A stretch of 64,000 nucleotides of DNA, from contig NW_023276806.1 in NCBI RefSeq assembly GCF_003668045.3, positions 265,274,498 through 265,338,497 on the forward strand, in the 5' to 3' direction. A program made the position numbers and the translations under genes. Shown here piece by piece: positions 1 to 11,822 of the stretch. The notes beneath the pieces are model-generated. The model did no database searches. It had not been told where the DNA came from and saw nothing but the letters and a program-made list of their open reading frames with translations. Source of the DNA: Cricetulus griseus. Taxonomy: Eukaryota; Chordata; Mammalia; Rodentia; Cricetidae. Every line of letters starts with the position of its first letter. Position 1 is the first letter of the stretch.

Positions 1-439
1 AGTGCTGCGTTTTTCACAATGTGGTGCTGACTAATTTTCTAGGGTTGGAAACCGAGAGGATGCTGTTCATGAAAACTGTGGCAAATGAGATGGAGAGGAT
101 TCTGCTCAGGAAGACAGTGAAGATGCAATTCACAAAGACAGTAGAGATGGAGGTGAAGAAGACCCAGGCAAGATAATTCCCATTCTTATAGCAGCCACGC
201 CTATAGCTTTGGATGATAAATTATCAGATTCTGTGCACAAAGGATGTATTTATTGCTTTTCTCATTGCTGTGGCCAAATGAAATCACTTAAGGGGGAGAA
301 AAGCATCTATCTAGATATTCAATGGACAGTAAGTCTGAAAGGGCTCCACTGGAAATGATCCTGAGAAGACAAACTTCCACAGGTAGCTGTTTCCCAAGAC
401 TCCATATGCATGTAGCTATATAGTTCAGCATTGTGTAGT
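1..439. other. Unannotated purine-rich sequence
   Basis: No repeat family, long open frame or RNA gene is recognisable. The first 180 bases are rich in GA-type triplets and could be part of an element cut by the left edge, but nothing confirms that. Confidence 0.4.
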
Positions 440-451
440 GCGTGTATTTTC

Positions 452-874
452 TTTTTTATTTAATTTTTATTTTAGAAGCACTCTGATTTACATATAACCC
501 CCATTCCCTCACCCCCTATCCTCCCATGCTCCCCACTGACGCCCACAATCCCTTCACCCACTCCCCAAGGATAGTGAGGTCATCCACAGGGGACCATCAA
601 AGTCCATCACATCATTTGGGGGAGGGCCTAGGCCCTCTGTCTTGTATCTGTGCTGCAACAGTATCCTTCCATAGGGAATGGGCTCCCAAATTCCATTTGT
701 GATCTAGGGATAAACACTGACTCCACTGTTAGAGGTCCCATAGACTGCTCTGGCTTCCTAGCTGGCACCCACATTCAGAGGGCTTGGTTTGGTCCAATGC
801 TGGTTCCTCAGCTTTATGAGTAGGGTCTCCATGCTGGAGAAACTCGCAGAAACAGTTGACCTGACCTAGTGAGA
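452..874 (-). mobile_element. L1 3' UTR insertion with inverted 5' part
   Basis: Bases 452 to about 832 are an antisense L1 3' UTR: they read in reverse like the 3' UTR of the L1 that closes this window, with the A-rich tail as T-rich DNA at 452-475. From about 832 to 874 the orientation flips: 'ggagaaactcgcagaaacag' is in the same sense as the copy near 63,885. In L1 order this piece lies just upstream of the first part, so the copy is a 5'-truncated insertion with a 5' inversion (twin-priming type). The junction carries a 4-base overlap, tgct, at 832-835. Imperfect 12-base flanking repeats (10 of 12 matching) lie at 440-451 and 875-886. Confidence 0.8.
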
Positions 875-897
875 GCATGCATTTTCAAGTACAACTT

Positions 898-1258
898 TGT
901 AGACAGAAGTTTCTGTCCTGTCTGCTTCCTCAGCCGTTTAGTCCCTGATTAACACACAGACGCTTCTATTAATTATAAACTGCTGCCCTTTGGCTCAGGC
1001 TTCTTATTGGCCTCTTAATAACCCATTTTTATTAATCTATGTATCTCTATGTTGTCTTGGTTTACCAGAGAACGTATCCTACCTTCCCAGTAGCTACATG
1101 GTGTCTCTCAGGTGACTCACTATATTCCTCTTCCCAGCATTCTCCTAGTCTGATAGCCCTGCCTATACTTCCTGCCTGGCAATTGGCCAAAACAGCTTTA
1201 TTCATCAACCAATACGAGAAGCATATATTCACAGCATACAGAAAGTCATCCCCCCTCA
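898..1258 (-). mobile_element. Solo ERV LTR (class II type)
   Basis: A 361-bp segment starts TG and ends CA and is bounded by a perfect 6-bp direct repeat, caactt, at 892-897 and 1259-1264. Six-base duplications are typical of class II (ERVK-like) proviruses. On the minus strand it contains an AATAAA (bases 1195-1202) and CCAAT-like motifs. No internal proviral sequence flanks it, so it is a solo LTR. I recognise it as a common muroid LTR but will not name the subfamily. Open frames on both strands here are incidental. Confidence 0.8.
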
Positions 1259-1264
1259 CAACTT

Positions 1265-2137
1265 TTTAATAAATATAATTGTGAAAGAATGGATGTGAGT
1301 GTCCAGATAGCATGGTAGAGTTGTCAGAGAAATTTATCAAAGGGAAGAGCAATGGGTAGAGAGTAAACTTGGTTCTCTCTCTGCAAAGCCTACTCCTTGA
1401 CTCTCTTACAGACTACTGATGGGTTAATACATAGTTTTGTCTGAGGAAATCCCCTAAAAAGTGACACAGCTAGGCACAAGGCCAGAGCAGCAGCATTCTC
1501 AAGTGTTGCATGAAAAAAAACCCTCTTAATTGTGGAGTACTTAGAATAGTTTTGGTCCCCTAATGGGGGAACTATTAACACATATGAAACATGACCCTGG
1601 TTTCAGCCAATGGATTTTAAATTTGAGGTCAAGAATGTATTGAATGAAAAAATGTTTTCAATAAAAATCCAAATTAATTGAAGTGTTTCTAATTAATTGA
1701 GGGCATTCTAGGACATGGTTTAAGAATATCTATATTCTTAAATATTCATTGAATATGGTAAAACTCATCTCTAAGATCAATAAAGATCACTATGCTCACA
1801 GAGACTCTGTAACAAAGAACTCAAGATGGCATGAAAAATTAGTCAAATCAATTAAATCTAATGAAAAACTGACATGCCTAATAAAATTAGCAAAAGGTCT
1901 ACTGATCCAATCATTAAAAATTGCATATGCTTTAGAAACTAAGCTGTAATATGATAAATATTAGTTAATTTGTAGAGAAAATAAAAGGCTAACAAGAAAA
2001 TGTCACTGTCTGAAATCATAAAAAGATTTAGCCTATTATCATAAAGAAGTAATGAATTTAGAACATAGGAGAAAATACCCAAAACAAGAAAAATCAATAA
2101 CAACAACACAGAAATATAAACAGACAAACAAACAAAA
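1265..2137. other. AT-rich unique sequence, no feature seen
   Basis: I see no recognisable repeat or gene. The 66-codon plus-strand frame at 1749-1949 has low-complexity Lys/Leu-rich content and no supporting signals. Confidence 0.4.
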
Positions 2138-2318
2138 CCAAACAGGTTCTGTGCCCAGCACCATGTAGCTGGTTACAAACAGATATTCTCTAACTCCATT
2201 CGTGAGAATTCTGACATCCTCTTCTTTCCCCTTCAGGCACTAGGCATCCATAGGACATATATAGATTTGTGCAGGCACTCACACATACACATTAAAAAGC
2301 AAATCTCTTTTTAAAGGG
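2138..2318 (+). repeat. B3-like SINE (B2 superfamily), 5' truncated
   Basis: The order 'cccagcaccatgtagctg', 'ctaactccat', 'tctgacatcctcttctt', 'caggcact', then an A-rich end at about 2300 follows the body and tail of rodent B3/B2 elements. The tRNA-like head with the A and B boxes is missing. Divergence is high, so it is an old copy. Confidence 0.7.
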
Positions 2319-2344
2319 AGTAGTCTTTAAATTCAGTCATTTGT

Positions 2345-2450
2345 TAGCTCTGGTGCTAGGAGTCTAGTTCAAGTCCAGCTCAGGGCTTCATGCATGCTAA
2401 CCAAGAACCTCAACACTAAGATTTATTCCCAATCCCTACACCAAAAATAG
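2345..2450 (-). repeat. ID/B4-type SINE fragment
   Basis: Read in reverse, the segment matches the tRNA-like ID head: the remnants of 'cccagggcttcatgcatgct', 'aagcnctctaccactgag' and 'atccccagccc' appear in order. It is a diverged fragment and could be the ID half of a B4. Confidence 0.55.
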
Positions 2451-2643
2451 AAAAGAAATTAAAATCCAAAAAGCTTCATGGAGTTGAGAGATGAGGGCTG
2501 GTAGCAAGCACATGTATTTAGGAAGCTCATAGGAGAAGAGAGAATAGAAGGAAAAGAAAATGCATTTGAAAAGCAACAGAATAATTTTTAAAAAAAACTG
2601 ATGAAAAGTTTACATGCAGGGCAGAAGAGGCCCAAGATACTAA

Positions 2644-2646
<3 letters not shown>

Positions 2647-2674
<28 letters not shown>
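2647..2674. repeat. Poly(A) run, 28 bases
   Basis: An uninterrupted run of 28 A residues. It may be the tail of an unidentified retrosequence at 2460-2646. The antisense poly-Phe frame here is an artefact of this run. Confidence 0.9.
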
Positions 2675-2689
2675 GGAAGGAAAAGTCCC

Positions 2690-2930
2690 TGAAGAGGAGC
2701 CACGATTTAAAGGGGATCAAACATAGGCATAGAAGGGTTCTCATGAGAACAAATAAAGTAGGGGCAGAACAGAAACACTGTGCCATGGTGAATGACACTT
2801 GCAACCTAAAATCGTCTACCCAGAAATAAACAAGTTTCAATCATATGGCCAAAATAATCATGGATTCAGAAGCATTCAAACTGAATTAATCTGCAGTGTA
2901 CTGCTGTATGAGAAATGTTAACACAGTATC
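2690..2930 (+). mobile_element. Possible old L1/HAL1 ORF1 3' fragment
   Basis: The stretch 'gcaacctaaaatcgtctacc' followed by 'cagaaataaacaagtttcaa' resembles the C-terminal coding region of old L1 or HAL1 ORF1, where the protein reads roughly LQPKILYPAKLSF. The match is short and diverged, so this is a tentative call. Confidence 0.35.
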
Positions 2931-2974
2931 TCAGGAGGAAATCTAATAACAGAGAGACAGAGAGAGAATGTAGG

Positions 2975-5375
2975 AGGCCAAGAGAGTTTAAGGCTACATG
3001 ACTGCAAAGATACTTTTTATATTCAAACTGTTTAAAGTCCTATAGATTTGCCTTCATGCACTTTGGGGGGGCTCTAATATATTTACAGCAAGACCTCTAA
3101 TGACAGTAGCATAGAAGTTAGACTGAGAAAAATGGAAATACATTCTGACTTTTTCATGCCCATATTGAAATATAATAAGCTTGAAAGCAAAGAGTGAGAG
3201 ACTAAAGCCATTCACACACACAAAAACTCATTCACTAGGGTTGCTGCTGCTTAAGCAACAATACCATCAACTTGGTTTATGTGTTACGTAATTTCATTTC
3301 CCAGTTCTTCAGGTGAGAAAAGCCAAATGCATACATTAATTGTGGGTGAGGGTCAGCTCCTGGTCCACTGGATTCCACTTTGTGCTTTATTCTCAGTGTA
3401 AAGTCCCTGGTATGTGTTTGTAAAGGCATTGACCCCATTCACATGGGTCTATAATGGGACCTTTGTTTATCACTTTCCTATGGCTTCATGTGGAATATTA
3501 ATTTCTTTGCTATAGAAATTAAATTTAAAAAATGAAGACTTGTTATTATCTGTACTCTATAATACTATTAAAGATGGAATTAGTGTTGTTTTATCCAGAA
3601 TGTCTGAGGTTGTGCTGATCATTTATAAATTTAGAATACATTCTTTCTCAGGGGTGCCTTCACACCTAAGCTAGCAAGCGTTTGCTTGGGTGTTACTGAA
3701 AGTTATCACCACAGATCATGAAATGATTTATATTTCAGGTAGGACAGAAATCGAAAGTTAGTACTCATGAAGGACTTGTATGGTAATTTTTATGTTAATG
3801 AGCTCTAATTCCAGAGATCAACTCTCATATTGAAGACCTTTTTTCTCCTTCCCTACATTTCTGTCCTTCCCCTCCTTCCACTTTCTCATATTTTTTTCTA
3901 GGAAGTTAGAACCAAAGAGAAATTTATCTCCAAAATATTTGTGCATAAGGGGATTCGGGTCCTGGGGGAATTGTAACAGGGACAAGGCTAAGGCTGCCAA
4001 TTGATAAGTGGCAACAAGGGCTGGATTAAAGGTTCCCTCCATGCCTGTGAACTGTCACCATGCCTCACAGAGTAACAGTTTGGGCTTAGGTGGAAGGTCA
4101 TTTCTCAAATTAATCATGGGCTTTCACTGAGTAGGTTCTATGTGCTCTTCTTGAGAAACAACTTGAATACTTAGTTAAAGGACTCATATCAGCGGGTTGT
4201 ACATTCAAGCCTTAATCAAACCAATATCACCGGTCCAGTCTTCCCTTTAGCACTGATGTGCAAGCCACCTTGAGGTTTCTTTCTGATTTCCATTCAGCCT
4301 AATATAGGTCATTTGCATGTACACATACATATATACTGCAGATACAAAGCCTACAAAGGAGGTTGACAGTGACATTCGGTCTACTCCCTTCCAATACTGA
4401 TCAACATTTGGGTTCTGAGGGAATTAATCATTCAGTTTTCTGCCTTAATAATATGATACTTTCTCTGTTTGGTAATCTGGTGGCGACCACTGGCCCTGAA
4501 ATGTTTGTGTATTTTTTGTATTATCTTATGACTTACAGTCAGCCCTAACATTATTTCCATAAGAAGTGTCATGAATATTTTATTCAATAATCTGTTTTGT
4601 TCTTTTTCGCTTTAGCGAATTGTGGGAATCTGGAGAGAACTGAAACATCCCACTGCAAAGACATCAGACTTTTACTGTGAGCCCCATCAAACGGCCGTCA
4701 GTTTTTTCTTGTTCTTTGAGCGCAGGGTTCAGTGATGTCTTTGGAAGGATGCTATAGTCTTTAAATATTCATAATGAATTTAAGATTCATGGAGCCACCT
4801 AACTGTAATTTTCTGGTAGGGTCTGATAAAACTTAGATAATTACTGAACCAATCTTCCTGGGAACTTTTTTTAGAAAGTGGGGAAGAAGAAAAAAAAAAC
4901 CCTCACACTTTGAAAAGAGAATTAATTTTAATGGGGCACTTGGGGAATAGGAGATTGCTGCCTTAGTTAGCCTGAGCAAGGCCCTTGTGACTTAGAACAG
5001 CTGATGCATCTTCCTGTCAGAATCTAATTACCCCTGGTATCAAATGCTCTAAGAAGGTTTTTAGCAGATGTCCCATTGGAGGTGAATCACTTGGCCCGTG
5101 GTCTTGTGCTTGCTTCAGGAAGTTAGTCAACAGTAAGTAGTACCCCGTGATCCTGCCTGTTGCTTCTGTCATGGATGAAGCTGTTTTGATGTACAGTGCT
5201 ACCATAAAACTCATTTGATTTTCAAAAGTCTTCAGGCAGGTGTCACAGTCCTGGATTTTATGAGTGGTCAAAACCATTCTGTGCATACTCCTGTTCATTG
5301 CAAATGATTCTATTATCAGCTGGAGCTTTATGCATATTTTAATATCTGAAGCAGATATTTAAAAATCAATTCTTT
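2975..5375. other. Unique sequence, no gene seen
   Basis: No interspersed repeat is obvious over about 2.4 kb. Short open frames have no start context, splice structure or recognisable domain. The part at about 4,590-4,870 is less AT-biased, keeps several CpG sites and is free of repeats, so it is a weak candidate for conserved noncoding DNA. Confidence 0.4.
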
Positions 5376-5377
5376 AA

Positions 5378-5660
5378 TGAGGGTAGGGAGATGGTTCATT
5401 TTGGTAAAGGACTTGTCACAACCATGAAGACCTAAGTTCAATCCCTAGAACACACATAAAAGAAAGCCAAGTATATGTTTGTAATGCCACTTTGAAGAGG
5501 AAGAGAATGGCAGAGACACAGGTCTTTGCTGGCCAGCCTAGTCACTAGCAAGTTCCAGGTCAGTGAAGAAGCTTAGCAACCAACCACAGACAGAGCCTGG
5601 GGAAAACACCCAAGATTGTTCTATGGCCTCCACAACATCTGTATTCACACATGCATGCAT
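5378..5660 (+). repeat. B4-type SINE
   Basis: An ID-like head ('gggagatggttcattttggt', 'caatccctagaacac') is followed by a B1-like middle ('gccaagtatatgtttgtaat', 'gccagcctagtcactagc') and an end rich in 'cctccacaac' and 'acacatgcatgc'. That order is typical of rodent B4 (ID-B1 fusion). A compound microsatellite grows directly from its tail. Confidence 0.7.
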
Positions 5661-5732
<72 letters not shown>

Positions 5733-5748
5733 ATATATATATGTTAAT
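5661..5748. repeat. Compound (CT)n(TA)n microsatellite
   Basis: About 23 bases of CT repeat pass into about 65 bases of TA repeat with small interruptions, at the 3' end of the B4. It gives rise to spurious Ser/Leu and Tyr/Ile open frames on both strands. Confidence 0.95.
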
Positions 5749-6149
5749 CACAGAATACTTCAATAACTAGTTTCTCACTGTGTTACTCAGTTTTAATGAA
5801 AGTCTAAAGTAATAACAGAATTTTATATATGCTCTTTAGGGTATGCAAGTTACTTAATGTATGAATTAAAATTTGGTTATCAGAAGGATTTTCTATGTTG
5901 TACTCTACATATATTTCACTTAAAAATTGAAATCAAAATACTTCAGTTAGTTGTTATTATGCGTTAAAATGATTTCAATTCATTTTGTTTATCTTTAATC
6001 ATGGCGTAGCCCTGATGTTTAAACACAAGGACATCTATGAGCAAGGCAGGCTCAAGCAGGCCTCTTAGTACCTCTCAACCTGAAGCTTCTGTTCATTGAA
6101 GGCTGTTTTTCAAGGGGCTGTGGAGCCCCTTGGCTATAACCTGCCAATG

Positions 6150-6960
6150 TCTCTCTCATGCCATATCATAACAACCTTCATATTGATTTCCATCATGGCT
6201 GTACAATTTGCATTCCCACCAGCAATGGAGGACTCTTCCCCTTGCTTCACATCCTCGCCAGCATGACCTGTCACCTGTGTTATTAATCTTAGCCATTTTG
6301 TCAGGTGTGAGGTGGAATCTCATTATAGTTTTGATTTGCATTCCCCTGCTGGTTAAGGATGGTGAACATTTCTCTAAGCGTTTCACAGCCATTTGAGAGC
6401 ACTTTACTGGGAATTCTCTTTTTAGATTTGTAACCCATTTTTTAGTTGGATTGTTTGTTGTTTTGATAACCAATTTCTTGAGTTCTTTTTAGATATTGGG
6501 AAAAAGCCTTCTATTGGAAGTAGAGTTGATTAAAAATCTTTTTCCATTCTGCAGACTTCTCTTTTGTCCCATCGATGATGTCCTTTACCTTACCAAAGCT
6601 TTACAGTTTCATGTGATCCCATTTATGGTCAATCTCAGTGTCTGTGCTACGGGTATTCTGTTCAAGACTTTGTCTCCCGTGAAAATGTGCTCAAGGATAT
6701 TCCCCACTTTCCCTTCTTTCAGCTTCAATGTGTCCGTTTTATGTTAAGGTTTTGGTCCACTTGGACTTGAGTTTGTGTTAGTTGAAATATAGGAATCTAC
6801 TTGTGTTCTTGTACATGCAAACATGCAGTTTGACCAGAACCATTTATTGAAGGGCTTTCTTTTTCCACTGTGTATTTCTGGCTTGTTTATGAAAAATGTC
6901 CTGTCCATAGGTGTGTGGATTAATGTCTGGGTCTTATTTTATTAAGTACATTTTGGTACC
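6150..6960 (-). mobile_element. Antisense L1 ORF2 3' fragment
   Basis: Read on the minus strand, 6156-6473 gives an ORF2 C-terminal remnant that includes the L1 zinc-knuckle region (Cys-Trp-Arg-Gly-Cys ... His-Cys-Trp-Trp-Glu-Cys). Farther right, 6480-6960 continues the reverse complement of the preceding ORF2 segment with several frame breaks. Both ends are truncated and no 3' UTR is present. It cannot encode a full protein. Confidence 0.85.
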
Positions 6961-8291
6961 AGTGTTAATTTCTGAGTAATTAAATCATTGTTTGCTTCAC
7001 TCTCTATTGAGTGATTCTCTAGTGGCAAAATGACCTATTAGTGAGGGCTGAAGGAGTCTTATAAAATGGTACCTGCAAATGACATTTTGTGCAAGCATAG
7101 AAACTAAATATTTGCCTTTCAGTCTACTCTGTTAGTGGATATTTATAATGCCAATTCTTCTGAGGTACTTTTATAAGTTGATATAGCAAAAAGAAGAAAC
7201 CATGTTATTAAAAATAATCTTAAAATTTTTCTGGCACAGTAAATTTAATTCAGTTTGTTGTCTTAAAGTTTATCCTTTTTATCTATGTGTTTGTTAATTT
7301 CCAAGTTAGGATAATTTGTTTTTACCATTTTTTTTTAAATTATTGCCCTAGTACTCTTTATCAGAAACTAATTCAGTACTGTGTTTAATCTGTGAAACTA
7401 TCTTATATCTGTGAATTACTCCCTTTTACAGTAGAATTTCAGTATTTTAGATCAGGCTGGATTCTCATTGTCAGCACAATTAATTATTGCAATTTGACAA
7501 TAGATCCTAAAGTCCAGATAAGTTCAATTGTTGGTTTCAAATGACCTTGAAGGGAATTTCTTGGTATCTTCACTATATTAAAATACACCATTTACAAATG
7601 AAAACAGACTTTTAAAGCTTTAAATTCTCATGTTTTGTGTGTTTCAATTTTTCCTTCTCATCAACATTGAATAGAAGCAGAGAACTGATTGTGTTATAGT
7701 GTTAGGAGACAAATGAAACCCATGGACATGGATGGAAGTGGAATTTCTTCAAGGAAGGTTCATTATGCCATTGAGCCTAGAACTGACCGAACCACAGCTC
7801 CATAATGTTCTAGAAAAACGTATTAAAGCAAACTGATTATAAAATTTATTCATGTCCATAAAATAAATTCCACACTAATGTTTTATTAAACAATTGGGTA
7901 ACACATTGTAGGAAGTTAATATTTCAAATAATCATGACTGATTAAACATCTGCATCAACATTTCAAAGCTAGAATAAATGCTACTCGGAGTGGGGCATGA
8001 GTTAATGTTAATTTGCATTTCACAGATGAGGAAACCTAGACTCCTAGAGATAATCTTATTTGCTCTTGGTTCAGTGTATGGGACAGGAAGCTCCATAACA
8101 TATTAGAGACACCAATAACCTGAAACATACAAAGAAATGAAAGATTACGGATGAGTTACCCCACCTACTTACTAATGTATCTTAAACTTGAGCCTAGAAA
8201 AGGACCACTTAAAAATTTAATGTATAACTAGACTTTAGCTCATGTGTAGACAAATAGATAGTAGATGGAAGGATGGAAATAAAGACAGATG
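6961..8291. other. AT-rich unique sequence, no feature seen
   Basis: No repeat or coding signal was recognised over about 1.3 kb. Confidence 0.4.
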
Positions 8292-8292
8292 G

Positions 8293-8352
<60 letters not shown>
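8292..8352. repeat. Compound (TA)n(GA)n microsatellite
   Basis: TA dinucleotides pass into a GA run. The minus-strand Ser/Leu/Tyr/Ile frame at this place comes from the repeat. Confidence 0.95.
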
Positions 8353-8354
<2 letters not shown>

Positions 8355-10088
8355 AATATTATGAAGATCCTCAGAAGAACACCAATGGAAACATTCTGAA
8401 ACATTGCTAGGAAGAAAACTGCTAGTGTCAGAGAACAAAATATAAACCAAAGAAAGTTAACAATCAAACAACCCTGTTATATCTGGATTAAACCTCTATT
8501 TTACTTGTCTCTATGCTATGAGGGAAACATTTTCTTTTATACAAGTCTTTATGCTAAAGACAAATAGACAAAATGCCTTCTCTACAAAGTTCTTGAGTTT
8601 AATAAGAAATCGGGCCTGTTCTTTCAGCCATAGTTTCGAGAGAACTACTAGAAAGCAGACACCGAATGAAATAGAAGTAGATGATGCAATTAATCTTTAG
8701 ATTATGAAGGAAAGTGATAGCCCTGCCACAAAGTACCCAGCAGTTGGGTTTAGCACACCAAATGTTATCACTGATGATGCCCCACACTCTGCACATAGTG
8801 TTCAAATGTCAGCATCACGAAATATGTACATCACCACTATACATATTCAGGTTTGGATAATCATAAAATAAAGCTAGGCTATCAGGAAGTTATGATGAAA
8901 ATGGGTTTACTACATTCAGAGTTTCTGAGTCTGGGAGTGCAAGATTGGGTAGTTTCATTGAGTTTTGCTCTGACATTCTTTTTGTATCTGTCAAAGGGAT
9001 AAGATCCTAGGAGCAGAAGCTTAAGTTGGGTGCTAGAGGTTGCATCTGCAAGCAGGAAGGCAGAGAACAGTTAGTGGGCACTTTGATGTATGGCAGCTCA
9101 CTCTTGGATGAGCTCAGGGGTTCCTCAAATGCCATGTAATCTCTTTAAAAGGCAGCTTTCCCAGTTCCATAGACATCTTCCAGACTCAACTTCAAAAAGA
9201 TTCTACCATCCCTCAGCTCTGCCCCACCAACCACTAAACTGGCTCAGATCAAACTGCAACAATCAAAATTCTGAGTATTTAGTCAGTGGACATTTTGGGA
9301 CAGCCTAGGCTACATGGTGAGCTCCTAGCCAGCCACAAAAGCAGTGCATAAAGTCATGAGTTAGACTTAAAGCCCTAAAAAATTAGGTCGTTCATTAAGG
9401 AAGCAAACAGTATTTATATTTAGAACCCTCATTAGGAATTATGAAATCTCATTCTGAAAATGCTAATGATTATCTGGCCTTTAATAAAACCCAGGGTGCA
9501 CTACGTTAAGTTTGGGTGATTTAGTGTAATAGTAAAGGGCAGTGTCTTCATTCAATCTTACATGGTACAAGTTTGAAAGGAACAAAAATACTCCACTATT
9601 CTTACATGCTAAAATGCAGTCATTGTTGGTAGCAATGAAAAACATTATTTATCTAAAGGTTACAACATATTTTTAGAGGTGTAAAATGACACCTCAAAAA
9701 AATCTTGGTAATCTGTGATATATTCCAAAATCTGAATAGTGACACCTTTAATGGTATAGACCTTGACCACAGAGTTGTTGTTCAGCTTGGGACACAGTGC
9801 CTCTCTGACCTTGGTTGACTCCTTTTGTAAATCTAAGAGACTATTTGTATGCTTTGAGAATCTTCCTGTGAAAAGATAACACTTTATCTTCCAGACACAG
9901 AAATCACATGTTCCTCAGAGGAGCCAACTGATATGACATGTTCTTAAACAGCAGGTTAACGCTGCATGACATGTTACCAAAGACAAAAGTTAATTGTCGT
10001 TATTGCTAGTGTAACTATTATAAAGGTAATAGGGGCTGGGTCTTGAAAGAGAAAAAGTAAATACAAACATTGAAAGAAATCCTAGAGG
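8353..10088. other. Unique sequence, no feature seen
   Basis: No interspersed repeat was recognised. Frames of 60-72 codons around 8,518-9,308 have no known domain and overlap on opposite strands. Confidence 0.4.
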
Positions 10089-10094
10089 ACTCTC

Positions 10095-10346
10095 TATTGT
10101 TGATATGATCCGTAGTCCGTAAGGCTAAGATTTCTTTATTCAGATAAACCCCAGCCCAAATGCAAGCCAGAGCATGCCCAGAGGCCACAAGCTAACGTGG
10201 CCAGAGAGAAGGGGCCTCCATGTGTGCGTGGTCCCTTAAGAATTGTCCCCGCATCATCTTTGACCTCCCCTGACCACGCCCTCATGGGCGTGGCCAGGTA
10301 CACCTGTAGGGGCTACTAGGAGGCAGGGCTACAGTGTCTCCCTACA
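10095..10346 (-). mobile_element. Short solo LTR, TG...TA family (copy 1)
   Basis: This 252-bp element is flanked by a perfect 6-bp direct repeat, actctc, at 10,089-10,094 and 10,347-10,352. On the minus strand it begins TGTAGGGAGACACTG, carries a TTTATCTGAATAAAGA polyadenylation-signal region and ends ACAATA. The same start, AATAAAG region and ACAATA end occur in the element at 12,182-12,896, so boundaries and family support each other. The 6-bp duplication suggests ERV class II type integration. The family name is not known to me. Confidence 0.8.
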
Positions 10347-10404
10347 ACTCTCCAACACAATCATCAAAATCAGTTTCAATTAATATGTTATGGAGTAAAA
10401 TACT

Positions 10405-10775
10405 GTCTCAGTTAGGGTTTCTAGTGCTGTGAGAAGACACCATGACCACGGCAACTCTTCTAAAGAAAAGCCTTTAAGTGGGGCTGACTTACATCTCAGA
10501 CATTTAGTTCATTGTTGTCATGGTGGGAAAGCATAGTGACAAGCAGGCAGACATGGTCCTGGAGAAGGAGCTGATGAGAGTTATACATCTTGATCTGTAG
10601 GCAGCAGAATAAATGTCACACTAGGCCTAGCTTGAACAGCTGAGACCTCAAAGCTCACGCCCTAGTGACATACTTTCTCCAAAAGGCCACACCTCGGAAT
10701 AGTGGTACTCCCTATGGGCCAAAGATTCAAACATATGAGTGTATGGGGGCCATTTCTTTTCAAACCACCACAGAT
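10405..10775 (-). mobile_element. MaLR-like LTR
   Basis: On the minus strand the order is 'tggtggtttgaa', 'tggcccccata', 'catatgtttgaat', 'gaggtgtggcc', a pyrimidine-rich middle, then 'gagttgccgtggtcatggtg' and 'tagaaaccctaact'. This is the general plan of MLT1/MaLR LTRs in muroid form. No internal sequence is attached. The family assignment is from memory of the pattern. Confidence 0.55.
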
Positions 10776-11267
10776 ACCAAAACAGATAAGGACAATGCAG
10801 ATTCATCAAACATATAGAATTTTAGTATAGTTCCTGTTCCAAGTAGGAAAATTTTAGGTTCATTAAAATGTAAAATATATGAATATAGATTCTTTTTATG
10901 GTTCTAGTTAACACATAGAAGGTCTTTTTATCTGAACTTTCAAGTTTGACTTTTTGGTACTCAAATTTTCAATCGATGCCTTTCAATTTTAGGTCTCAAG
11001 TTTTAAAAAAACCTAAACTTTGGTACCTAAATCTTTCTTTGATTAAAGCCATGTCCTTGAAAACACTATAGAGAAAGCCTGTGATTATCATCAATGAAAG
11101 CTTTCTCTTGTCTTTGAAACGAGTACTTTATGATTCAATTTAATCCCAAGTTCACAGTGTGATTTAGGAAGCATGATTATCACCTAAATTGGGAGGACAA
11201 TGAAATATTCATTCCAAGAAAATTCATCATTTTTCTAGTGTGTTATAGATACATGATAATTACTTTT

Positions 11268-11592
11268 ATATGCCAACTTGATTGGGCGATGGAATGCCCA
11301 GCTACTTGGTAAAGCATTTCTCTTGGCAGTTCTGTGAGAAAGCTTTTGGGTGAGATTAAATACATGTGTAATTACTCTTTAAGTGATAACACACCTCTCT
11401 CATTGTAGGTCTCATCCAAGAGGGGGAAACAAGATACAGTTTTTTTACAGAATTGTTCAGTGGACTTCCTGTTTTACTAAGTTCCAGATCATACTCAAAT
11501 TGGGCATTGGTTATCTTGGGTCTCTAGGCTGCTACAAGCCTACTTGGCAGACACTGGGCTTACCAGCCTCTATAACCACTTGAATGAATCCA
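11268..11592 (+). mobile_element. Ancient mammalian LTR-like repeat
   Basis: The start 'ccaacttgattgggcgatgg' and 'tgcccagctacttggtaaag', and an end resembling a 'tctccagcttgcagac' to 'cctccataa' pattern, match a mammal-wide interspersed repeat of LTR type. Divergence is high. The exact family is uncertain. Confidence 0.5.
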
Positions 11593-11595
11593 TCT

Positions 11596-11599
<4 letters not shown>

Positions 11600-11644
<45 letters not shown>
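11600..11644. repeat. (CT)n microsatellite
   Basis: About 45 bases of near-perfect CT repeat, followed by a degenerate CT/GT stretch to about 11,670. The 139-codon Ser/Leu-rich frame starting at 11,584 is produced by this repeat and the B1 next to it. Confidence 0.95.
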
Positions 11645-11648
<4 letters not shown>

Positions 11649-11674
11649 CTGTTTCTCTCTGTCTCTCTCTTTGG

Positions 11675-11822
11675 TTTTTAAAGACAGGGTTTCTCTGTGT
11701 AACAGACTTGGATGTCCTGGAACTCACTTTGTAAACCAGGCTGGCCTCAAACTCAGAGATCTATCTGCCTGCCTCTGCCTCCCGAGTTCTGGGATTAAAG
11801 TATGTACCACCACCGCCCAGAA
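11675..11822 (-). repeat. B1 SINE
   Basis: Read in reverse it shows the full B1 plan: 'cctttaatcc' region (here 'gggattaaagtatgtaccac'), 'gcctctgcctcccgag', 'aggctggcctcaaactcaga' and 'gacagggtttctctgtgt'. It is a moderately diverged full-length monomer. Confidence 0.9.
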
